This document shows positions 16,297-23,788 of a DNA stretch of 64,000 nt, one piece after another. Made by a program: the position numbers and the translations under genes. Source of the stretch: Bryobacteraceae bacterium (GTDB lineage Bacteria; Acidobacteriota; Terriglobia; Bryobacterales; Bryobacteraceae); assembly GCA_026002875.1 (NCBI GenBank), contig BPGE01000001.1, forward strand, positions 2,294,001 through 2,358,000, given 5' to 3'. Below the pieces are notes generated by a model. It did not search any database. It saw nothing but the letters and a program-made list of their open reading frames with translations, and was not told the DNA's origin. Every line of letters starts with the position of its first letter. Positions within the stretch are counted from its first letter, which is position 1.

Positions 16297-16493
16297 AGGC
16301 GCCGATGACCCACGGCAACGCCCCGGGCGCCGTGAAGGCGCTGGCCGCCTGGGCCGGTGGGTCAGACCGCAGGCCGCGAGAGCGAGCAGTCCCGACGGGG
16401 CGTCAGCCAGGCGAAGTTGCCGTGGGCGGGACGCGTGACATTGGGCCGCTTGTTCCGCGCCTTCGGCGCTTCACGCGCGGCACTCCCGGCCGA
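16297..16493. other. Gene remnant and intergenic spacer
   Basis: This stretch probably holds the out-of-frame 3' remnant of the preceding gene up to about 16360. A diverged dispersed repeat follows (16364-16400), then spacer to the stop of the SelA-like gene. Confidence 0.4.
16364..16400 (-). repeat. Isolated diverged copy of the hairpin-array spacer module
   Basis: The segment containing CCGCGAGAGCGAGCAGTCCC resembles, on the opposite strand, the long-spacer module of the array at 2062-4290 (CCGCGAGAGCAAGCGGTTCCC). It suggests the array is built from a repeat that is also dispersed as single copies. The similarity is short and judged by eye. Confidence 0.45.
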
Positions 16494-17684
16494 TCACGCC
16501 GCCGCGCGCGACAGGATCTCGCGCACGCGGCGTCCGACGATCTCGGCATCGCCCTTCTGCATCATCCAGACGGTGAAAACGAGCGCTTCTTTGTTGGTCA
16601 TCGGGCAGGCTTCGATCGACGGGCGGCCTTCGCGCAACTGCTTCATGACCTCGGGCGGCGTGATTTTGACGACGCTCTGGTCCCAGCGGATGCGCAGGTG
16701 CGGCGTGTGGTTGGCGATCGGGGGCAGGTGGACTTCGGTGGTGACGGTGTTCACGCGCCTCGCCTCGCGGGCGATGATTTCGACGCGGCGGTCCCATTCG
16801 CGCGCTTCGGCGGCGTGGTCTTTCTTCAGATACAGCTCGAGCGCGACGAGCATGCCGACCATCTCTTCCTTGTTCACCTTCATGCCGCGCGCGATGGAAT
16901 CGCTGTAAGGGGAAGTGTTCAGGCGCGCGGCTTCGATCAGCTCTTTTCTCCCCAGAAGCAATCCGGCGCTCTGCGGACCGCGGATTCCTTTCCCTCCGCT
17001 GAAGGCGACGAGGTCGAAGCCCATTTTCGTGTAGCGGCTGAGGTTTTCGACCGGCGGCACGTCGGCGGCGCAATCGTTGAAACTCGGGACGCCATGCTTC
17101 CTGCAGAGAGAAACGAATTCTTCCGCCTTGATGGCGCCCCGCGGCTCGGCATCGTTGAAGAAGAGCGCCATGGCGGTCTTGTCACTGACGGCGCGCTCGA
17201 ACTGCTCCGCCGATTCCACCTCCACCATGCGGATGCCGGTGGCGCGCACGGCATGATCGTAGGCGAAGCGGTGGGACTTCTGAATGATGACTTCGCTCTT
17301 CATGCCCGTCAGATCAGGGATGCGGCGGATCTTGTCCGGGTCCTTGCCGGTGATGCAGGCGGCGGCGCCGACGGTCAGCGCGCCCGCCGCGCCGGAAGTG
17401 ACCATGGCGGCTTCGCAGCCGAGCAGTTCGGCGATGCGCCTGCCGACGGCGTCCTGCAACTCGGTCAGGTTCACATAGTGTCTTGACGCCACGCGCATCG
17501 CCTCGAACACTTCCTCCGGCATCAGCGACGCCGTCAGCATCGTGTAGGTGCCCGCAGCATTGATGAACGTGCGGACGCCGAGCTCCGAGATGACATCGCG
17601 GCGGCGGGGCGCGGCGAGCCCGGCTCTGCTGAAGACGGGCAGGCTCCCAAGCGCGCCCAGAAACGGTCTTCGGCCGAAGATCAT
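16494..17684 (-). CDS. Tat-exported SelA-like PLP-dependent enzyme
   Basis: The 396-residue protein begins with a twin-arginine signal (FGRRPFLGALGSL). The rest is a fold-type I PLP enzyme of the SelA/D-glucosaminate-6-phosphate ammonia-lyase group: INAAGTYTMLTASLMP, VTSGAAGALTVGAAACITG, the Asp of NDCAAD (D204), and the Schiff-base lysine K232 in FSGGKGIRGPQSAGLLLG. It lacks the N-terminal tRNA-binding domain of true selenocysteine synthase, so it probably acts on an amino acid or amino sugar. Export of such an enzyme is unusual. It lies 56 bases downstream of uxaC on the same strand, which hints at a role in sugar-acid or amino-sugar breakdown. Confidence 0.82.
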   Translation of the reverse strand: MIFGRRPFLGALGSLPVFSRAGLAAPRRRDVISELGVRTFINAAGTYTMLTASLMPEEVFEAMRVASRHYVNLTELQDAVGRRIAELLGCEAAMVTSGAAGALTVGAAACITGKDPDKIRRIPDLTGMKSEVIIQKSHRFAYDHAVRATGIRMVEVESAEQFERAVSDKTAMALFFNDAEPRGAIKAEEFVSLCRKHGVPSFNDCAADVPPVENLSRYTKMGFDLVAFSGGKGIRGPQSAGLLLGRKELIEAARLNTSPYSDSIARGMKVNKEEMVGMLVALELYLKKDHAAEAREWDRRVEIIAREARRVNTVTTEVHLPPIANHTPHLRIRWDQSVVKITPPEVMKQLREGRPSIEACPMTNKEALVFTVWMMQKGDAEIVGRRVREILSRAAA

Positions 17685-17740
17685 GGCAGACTCCTTGCGC
17701 CTACTATCCTGTCACCGGCGCGCGCGCCGCGCCAGCCGGG

Positions 17741-19144
17741 CTACAGAGGCAGACCGAAGTAGCGCTCGGCGTTCGAGTAGCAGATGCGGCGGACCATGCC
17801 GCCCACCAGACCGTAGTCCGCCGGCAGCAACCCTTTCTCGATGTCGTCGCCCAGCAGGTTGCACAGCGTGCGGCGGAAATATTCGTGCCGCGGATAGGAC
17901 ATGAAGCTGCGGGAGTCGGTGAGCATGCCGACGAAGTGCTCGAGAAGGCCGCAGTTGGAGAGCGCGTTGATCTGCCACTCCATGCCCTCTTTCTGGTCGA
18001 GGAACCACCAGCCGCTGCCAAACTGGATTTTGCCCGGGACCGAGCCGTCCTGAAAATTGCCGATCATGGTGGCGAAGGCGTAATTCCAGGCAGGGTTCAG
18101 GTTGTAGAGAATCATTTTCGGCAACGCGCCTTCGCTTTCGAGCAGATCCAGGTAAGCGCCGAGCGCGTCCATCTGCGGCCAGTCGCCGATGGAGTCGAAC
18201 CCGGTGTCAGGGCCGAGCTCGCGGAAGCGGCGCGAGTTGTTGTTGCGCCGCGCCATCAGGTGGAGCTGTTTGGTCCAGCCTTTCTCGGCGTCGAGCCGGC
18301 CGAAAAACAGCATCATGAACGAGGCGAACTGCACCTGATCTTCATCGGATACCGGGATAAAGGCGCGGGCTTTTTCGAAGATTTCCGATGCTTTTTCCTC
18401 CGAGCACGGGGTCGCGAAGCACACGGTCAGGCCGTGATCGCTCAGCCGGCAACCGAGCTCATGGAAGGCGTCGTGGCGTTTTTTCAGAGCATCGAGAAAG
18501 CTCTGGAAGTCGGCGATGTCCGTGTTGGCCGTTTCTGCGAGGCGACCGAGCCAGGTGTTGAACAGATCCGGTTGATGAACGAGAAACGCGCGGTCCGGGC
18601 GGTAGGTGGGAAACACCTTTGTCTTCAGCCCGGACGCGGCAATCTGTTTGTGCCAGCGCAGGTCGTCGGCGGGATCGTCGGTGGTGCAGACGGCGCGGAC
18701 CTTGAACTTTTCGAGGATGCCCCAGGCGCGCAGGCTCTCGCCGGCGAGCATGGCGTTGCCCTGCTCCCAGACGCGCTCGGCGGAGGCTTCGTCGAGCAGA
18801 TCCTCGATGCCGAAATAGCGCTTCAGCTCGAGGTGGGTCCAGTGGTAGAGCGGATTGCGCAGGGTGGCGGGAACGGTAGCCGCCCAGGCGAGGAACTTCT
18901 CTTTGGGCGAGGCGTCGCCTGTGACGAGCCTTTCCGGCACGCCATGGGCGCGCATGGCGCGCCACTTGTAATGGTCGCCCTCGAGCCAGATCTCGAAGAG
19001 GTTGGCGAAGCGCCGGTTTTCGGCGACATCCTTCGGCGGAAGGTGGCAGTGGTAGTCGAGGATGGGCTCGTCTTTGGCGTACTCGTGGTAAAGGCGCCGG
19101 GCGGCCGCGGTGGACAGCAGGAAGTCCTCGTGGATGAAGGCCAT
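17741..19144 (-). CDS. uxaC: Glucuronate isomerase
   Basis: UxaC interconverts D-glucuronate/D-fructuronate and D-galacturonate/D-tagaturonate, the first step of uronate catabolism in the cytoplasm. The 467-residue length is normal. The amidohydrolase-fold metal site is visible in LDYHCHLPPKD (residues 29-39). Family motifs follow (LFEIWLEGDHYKWRAMRAHGV, VCTTDDPADDLRWH), and late motifs include GSGWWFLDQKEGMEWQINALSNCGLL and MLTDSRSFMSYPRHEYFRR. The start at 19144 has GAGGTAAACCC upstream and TATACT at 19170-19175. It is divergent from the ROK-family gene and adjacent to a SelA-like enzyme. Confidence 0.97.
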   Translation of the reverse strand: MAFIHEDFLLSTAAARRLYHEYAKDEPILDYHCHLPPKDVAENRRFANLFEIWLEGDHYKWRAMRAHGVPERLVTGDASPKEKFLAWAATVPATLRNPLYHWTHLELKRYFGIEDLLDEASAERVWEQGNAMLAGESLRAWGILEKFKVRAVCTTDDPADDLRWHKQIAASGLKTKVFPTYRPDRAFLVHQPDLFNTWLGRLAETANTDIADFQSFLDALKKRHDAFHELGCRLSDHGLTVCFATPCSEEKASEIFEKARAFIPVSDEDQVQFASFMMLFFGRLDAEKGWTKQLHLMARRNNNSRRFRELGPDTGFDSIGDWPQMDALGAYLDLLESEGALPKMILYNLNPAWNYAFATMIGNFQDGSVPGKIQFGSGWWFLDQKEGMEWQINALSNCGLLEHFVGMLTDSRSFMSYPRHEYFRRTLCNLLGDDIEKGLLPADYGLVGGMVRRICYSNAERYFGLPL

Positions 19145-19212
19145 ATGGGTTTACCTCGTCTGAAATGCCAGTATATCGCCCCGGCGCTGGCCGTCATAAT
19201 GGAAAGGTGACC

Positions 19213-20622
19213 ATGCCCACGTCGTCATCCCCCCTCGTCATCCAACCCCGATTCATTCCCGAGCTTGATCCGAAGTTCGTTCCGGCATCGCTCTGGAACC
19301 GCGCCTTCCGGGAGCTCGCGCGGCGGCAGGGCGCCGTGCGGCTCGTGCTCGCCGTCGAGCGCAGCGACGGCAGCCTCTCGCGCTACGAGACCGTGGCGCT
19401 GCCAGAGGGCTCGGCGGAGTTCGAGCTGAACCTGCGGTACGCAGAACGGATCGTGAAGTTTCTGCTGTGGCAGCGCGGCGGCTGGAAGGTGTACTGCGGA
19501 GGCCCCGCGGCCATCGGCGAACATCTGCGCGCGGTGTATGCTCCAGGCGGGGCGCGCGCATTCGATCACGAGTTCATGAGCGGCGTCTACGAGCGCGAGT
19601 TCACGGTGGAGATCACCAGCGCGGACCGCGTGCCTGCGGCGCGCGAGACCTCGAGCCCGCTGGGGCGCCACCTGGACGGCTGCCGCGTCGGATTCGATCT
19701 CGGCGCGAGCGACCGGAAGGCGTCGGCGGTGATCGACGGCGAGCCGGTCTTCAGCGAGGAGGTGCCGTGGGATCCGCGCCCGCAGTCCGACCCGCAGTAT
19801 CACTACGACGGCATCATGGACTCGATCCGGCGCGCGGCGGCGCACCTGCCGCGGCTGGACGCGGTGGGCGGCTCGGCTGCGGGCGTGTACATCAACAACC
19901 GCGTGCGCGTGGCGTCGCTGTTCCGCGGCGTGCCGAAGGACGTGTTCGACGCGAAGGTGGCTGACATGTTCCTGCGCATCCGCGACGAGCTGGGCGTGCC
20001 GCTGGAGGTGGTGAACGACGGCGAGGTGACGGCGCTGGCGGGGTCGATGTCGCTGAACGACAATCCGGTGCTGGGCATCGCGATGGGTTCGAGCCTGGCA
20101 GCCGGTTACGCCGACACGCACGGCAACATCACGGGCTGGCTGAACGAGCTGGCGTTTGCGCCGATCGACTATCGCGAAGACGCGCCGGCGGACGAGTGGA
20201 GCGGCGACGCAGGCTGCGGGGTGCAGTATTTCTCGCAGGTGGGCGCCAACCGGATCGCCACGCAGGCGGGGGTTCATTTCGATGCCTCCCTGCCGCTGCC
20301 CGAACGGCTGGTGGAGCTGCAGAAACGCATGAAAGAAGGCGATCCGCTGGTGCGCAAGGTGTACGAGACCATCGGGACCGAGCTCGGCTACGCGGTGGCG
20401 CACTACGCCGATTTCTACGAGCTGAAACACATTCTCGTGCTGGGGCGCGTGACGACCGGCGCGGGAGGCGACATCATGATCGAGCAGGCGCGGCGCGTGC
20501 TGGAAGCGGAGTTTCCCGAGCTGGCCGCGCGGGTGCAAATCGCGCTGCCGGACGAAAAGAGCCGGCGCGTGGGCCAGTCGATCGCCGCGGCGAGCCTGCC
20601 CGTGATTCCGAAGAAGAGCTGA
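19213..20622 (+). CDS. ROK-family sugar kinase-like protein
   Basis: The product from ATG 19213 has 469 residues. A preceding extension from 19165 is unlikely, because GGAAAGG lies just before 19213. The first 155 residues are not a standard ROK part. From about residue 158 an actin-like ATPase domain appears (GCRVGFDLGASDRKASAVIDG), with LDAVGGSAAGVYINNRVRVASLFRG, VVNDGEVTALAG and GIAMGSSLAAGYAD, as in ROK proteins. The usual zinc motif GHxxxCxCGxxGC is replaced by a shorter GDAGCGVQYFSQVGAN. It may phosphorylate a sugar or be a sugar-binding regulator. It is followed after 11 bases by a PIG-L deacetylase, so the two are probably an operon. Confidence 0.75.
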   Translation: MPTSSSPLVIQPRFIPELDPKFVPASLWNRAFRELARRQGAVRLVLAVERSDGSLSRYETVALPEGSAEFELNLRYAERIVKFLLWQRGGWKVYCGGPAAIGEHLRAVYAPGGARAFDHEFMSGVYEREFTVEITSADRVPAARETSSPLGRHLDGCRVGFDLGASDRKASAVIDGEPVFSEEVPWDPRPQSDPQYHYDGIMDSIRRAAAHLPRLDAVGGSAAGVYINNRVRVASLFRGVPKDVFDAKVADMFLRIRDELGVPLEVVNDGEVTALAGSMSLNDNPVLGIAMGSSLAAGYADTHGNITGWLNELAFAPIDYREDAPADEWSGDAGCGVQYFSQVGANRIATQAGVHFDASLPLPERLVELQKRMKEGDPLVRKVYETIGTELGYAVAHYADFYELKHILVLGRVTTGAGGDIMIEQARRVLEAEFPELAARVQIALPDEKSRRVGQSIAAASLPVIPKKS

Positions 20623-20633
20623 GGAGATCCCCG

Positions 20634-21482
20634 ATGCAGTTTCATAAGACAAATTCAGAGATTTATGTTCCGGACGGAACGGCGCTGCCGGAGGCGCTGG
20701 CGCGCACCACACGGCTGGGCATCGCGGCCCATCAGGACGACATCGAGATCATGGCGATGGAGGGCATTCTGGCCTGCTTCCAGAAGCCGGACCAGTGGTT
20801 TTCCTGCGTGATCGTCACCGACGGGGCGGGCAGCGCACGCGAGGGAGACTACGCGCACTACACCGACGCCGACATGATGCGCGTGCGCCGGGTGGAGCAG
20901 AAGAAGGCGGCGATGATCGGCGAATACGGCGCGTGCGTGTTTCTCGACTATCCGAGCCGGGAGATCAAGGACGGCGCGAACCGCAATCCGGCGGAGGACC
21001 TGAAACAGGTGCTGGAGACGGCGCGGCCGGAGATCGTCTACACGCACAACCTGTGCGACAAGCACGACACGCACGTGGCCGTGGCGCTGCGCGCCATCGA
21101 CGCGATCCGCAGCCTGCCGCTCGAGCAGCGGCCGGCGCGCCTGCTGGGCTGCGAAGTATGGCGCGATCTCGACTGGCTGCCCGACGCGAAGAAAGTGGTG
21201 TTCGACGTCAGCGCGCACGAGAACCTGTCGGCCGCGCTGCTCGGGGTATTCGACTCGCAGATCGCCGGCGGCAAACGCTACGATCTGGCCACGCTGGGGC
21301 GGCGCCGCGCCAACGCGACCTATTTCCAGAGCCACTCGGTGGACCAGGCGGAAGCGATCATTTTCGGCATGGACCTGACGCCGCTGGTGACGGACACGTC
21401 GATCGATCCGCTGGAGTACGCGCTGTCGCACATCCGCGAGTTCGAGCAGGAAGTGAAGGAGCGGTTCGCGAAGCTTCGTTGA
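20634..21482 (+). CDS. PIG-L/LmbE-family deacetylase
   Basis: This 282-residue member of the PIG-L family comprises zinc-dependent N-deacetylases of GlcNAc-containing and related substrates. The metal motif AHQDDIE is at residues 31-37, and the later histidine segment is NLCDKHDTHVAV. A long frame continues upstream of 20634, but ATG 20634 follows GAGGAGATCCCCG, an excellent ribosome site, and lies just after the ROK gene stop. The pairing with a ROK protein suggests amino-sugar metabolism, but the substrate is not identifiable. There is no signal peptide. Its 3' end faces the GH3 gene with only 16 bases between stops. Confidence 0.85.
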   Translation: MQFHKTNSEIYVPDGTALPEALARTTRLGIAAHQDDIEIMAMEGILACFQKPDQWFSCVIVTDGAGSAREGDYAHYTDADMMRVRRVEQKKAAMIGEYGACVFLDYPSREIKDGANRNPAEDLKQVLETARPEIVYTHNLCDKHDTHVAVALRAIDAIRSLPLEQRPARLLGCEVWRDLDWLPDAKKVVFDVSAHENLSAALLGVFDSQIAGGKRYDLATLGRRRANATYFQSHSVDQAEAIIFGMDLTPLVTDTSIDPLEYALSHIREFEQEVKERFAKLR

Positions 21483-21498
21483 AGCTGCCCGCAACGAT

Positions 21499-23739
21499 TC
21501 AGCGCAGCGTGAACCCGGCGGTCAGGTTCGCAATCTGGACTCTGTGCTCGCCGGGCTCGAGCGTCCATTTGTTGTCCAGCCCGACGAATGCAAGGTCTTT
21601 TGCGGCCAGGGTGAACTCGACCGTGCGCTCCTCGCCGGGCGCGAGCTCGATCTTCCGGAAGCCCTTCAGCTCTCGATTCGGGGGAGAGACCTGACGGTAG
21701 AGGTCGCTGACGTAGAGCTGCACCACTTCCTTGCCGGCGCGGGGTCCAGTGTTTTTCACTTTCACCGAGACGGTGATGCCGCCCGTGCGCGGCATCGAGT
21801 CGGCGCTGAGCTTCAGATCGCTGTAGGCGAACTGCGTGTAGCTGAGCCCGTGACCGAAGGGGAACTCCCAGCCGGTGGGATTGTCGTGGGTGTTCTCGAG
21901 CGGCTTGTAATCGTACGTCGTGAAGCCGTTGACGTTGCGCGGGTAGCTGAACGGGAGCTTGCCGCTGGGATTGACGTCGCCCAGAAGGACCTCGGCGACG
22001 GCGCGGCCGCCTTCGTTGCCGGGCAGGCCGGCCCACAGGATGGCTTTTGAATTTTTCGTGATGGTGCGGAGCACGCGGGGACGTCCGCCGACGAGCACGG
22101 TGATGACGGGCTTGCCCGTGGCGGCCAGCTCTTCAACGAGCCGGATCTGCGGCTGTGGCAGTGCGAGATCTTCGATGTTGCCAGGCGTCTCGCAGTAAGT
22201 CGGCTCGCCGATCACGGCGATGATGGCATCGGCGGAGGCGGCCGCACTCACAGCGGCCCGGATGTCGATTTCCTTTTCCCACTCGACGCCCTTCACGTAC
22301 TCCACGCTGCCGCCGCTGTTCAGAGACCGGAGAGCTTTGAGAATGGTGAGCTTGCTCCTGGGATACAGCTCTTCCTTGTTGCCCTGCCAGGTGAGCGACC
22401 ACCCGCCGTTGAGGACGCTGAGCAGGTCGGCGTTGGGGCCAGTGACAAGCAGCCGGCGGCCTTTCGGCAGAGGCAGCACGCCTTCATTCTTGAGAAGCAC
22501 GAGGGCTTCGCGCGCCGCCGCCAGGTTCGCCTCATGGAACTCCGGCTTGTCGAATTCCGCCTTCATGGCAGGATCGGGACGCGGGCGGTCGAACAGGCCC
22601 ACCTGCATCTTGACGCGGAGGATGCGGCGGACGGCGTCGTCGATGCGCGACATCGGCACGCTGCCCTCTTTGACGCACTGCAGGAGGAGTTCGGCGAAGC
22701 TGAAATCATAGGGCACCATGCTCATGTCGACGCCGGCCATGACGGCGATGCGGACGGCGTCCTTGGGCGTGGCGGCGACGCGGTCGCGCGTGTGCAGGCG
22801 CTTGATGTCCTCCCAGTCGCTGACGACAAAGCCGCGGAAGCCCCACTCCTTCTTGAGCACCTGGTTGATGAGCCAGGAATTGGCGTGACCCGGAACGCCG
22901 CTGATCTCGCCGGAGTTGATCATGGCCGTGGGTGCGCCGGCGCGCACGACGGCTTCATAGGGAGGCAGGACGACCTGGCGCAGCGTGCGCTCATCCAGGA
23001 TCGCAGGCGTGCGGTCTTTGCCATTGAACGGCATCGAATAGCCGGCGTAATGCTTGACGCAGGCGGCGACCCTGTCCCGGGCGGACATGTCGCTGCCCTG
23101 GAGGCCTTCGGTGTAGACGGCGCCCATGCGGGAGGCGAGATAGACGTCTTCGCCGAAGGTCTCCCAGAAGCGCGGCCACAGCGGCTGCCGGCCGATGTCC
23201 TGCACGGGATAGAACGTCCACGGGATGCCCGAAGCGCGCGTCTGGAAGGCGGAGATCTCGGCCGACCTCTTCACGAGATCAAGGTTCCAGGTGGCGGCGG
23301 CGGAGATGGCGTTCGGGAACAGAACGGCATCAAGGGTGTAATTGGCCCCGTGAATCGAATCGATGCCGTAGAGGACGGGGATCTTCAGCCGGGATTTCTC
23401 GACGACATCCTGGATGGCGTTGAGGACGTCGTGCCAGTGATCCACCGTGTAGGCTTCACCGTTGACGTTGAGGATGGAACCGACTTTCCATTTGAGGATC
23501 GCTTCTTCCAGCTTTTGCGCATCCAGCCGGTGATTGCGGCCGACAGCGTTGGGCGCGGAGACGACGTCGATCGTGACCTGCGTCATCTGGCCGACCTTCT
23601 CTTCGACCGTCATCTGACGCAGGAGCGCTTCGATTTTCGCCTCAGGCCCGGTAGCGGGCGCGCGGCGCTGCGGAGCCTGCTGGCTGGCCATCGGGAGAAC
23701 GCCGGCGAGAACAAGGGGAGCGAGCCATTTCCGGGACAT
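21499..23739 (-). CDS. bglX: Secreted GH3 beta-glucosidase, BglX type
   Basis: From ATG 23739 (GGGAG upstream) the enzyme has 746 residues, close to the usual BglX size. The signal peptide is RKWLAPLVLAGVLPMAS. The N-terminal barrel holds the nucleophile aspartate in FVVSDWEDIKRL. The substrate loops are RDRVAACVKHYAGYSMPFNGKDRT. The C-terminal alpha/beta domain has LLVTGPNADLLSVLNGGWSLTWQG, and a fibronectin-III-like domain ends the protein (VSVKVKNTGPRAGKEVVQLYVSD). It hydrolyses terminal beta-D-glucosyl residues, probably in the periplasm. It starts 50 bases downstream of the LssY_C/hydrolase gene on the same strand. Confidence 0.94.
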   Translation of the reverse strand: MSRKWLAPLVLAGVLPMASQQAPQRRAPATGPEAKIEALLRQMTVEEKVGQMTQVTIDVVSAPNAVGRNHRLDAQKLEEAILKWKVGSILNVNGEAYTVDHWHDVLNAIQDVVEKSRLKIPVLYGIDSIHGANYTLDAVLFPNAISAAATWNLDLVKRSAEISAFQTRASGIPWTFYPVQDIGRQPLWPRFWETFGEDVYLASRMGAVYTEGLQGSDMSARDRVAACVKHYAGYSMPFNGKDRTPAILDERTLRQVVLPPYEAVVRAGAPTAMINSGEISGVPGHANSWLINQVLKKEWGFRGFVVSDWEDIKRLHTRDRVAATPKDAVRIAVMAGVDMSMVPYDFSFAELLLQCVKEGSVPMSRIDDAVRRILRVKMQVGLFDRPRPDPAMKAEFDKPEFHEANLAAAREALVLLKNEGVLPLPKGRRLLVTGPNADLLSVLNGGWSLTWQGNKEELYPRSKLTILKALRSLNSGGSVEYVKGVEWEKEIDIRAAVSAAASADAIIAVIGEPTYCETPGNIEDLALPQPQIRLVEELAATGKPVITVLVGGRPRVLRTITKNSKAILWAGLPGNEGGRAVAEVLLGDVNPSGKLPFSYPRNVNGFTTYDYKPLENTHDNPTGWEFPFGHGLSYTQFAYSDLKLSADSMPRTGGITVSVKVKNTGPRAGKEVVQLYVSDLYRQVSPPNRELKGFRKIELAPGEERTVEFTLAAKDLAFVGLDNKWTLEPGEHRVQIANLTAGFTLR

Positions 23740-23788
23740 AGCGCTCCCATTTTCCTGAATCAGAGCCCAGGGGCGCAATGGCGGCGGG

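Noticed and set aside
16275-17486. 403-residue plus-strand frame
   Set aside because: Most of it is antisense to the SelA-like gene. Only the first 30 or so codons may be the frame-shifted remnant of the 15967 gene.
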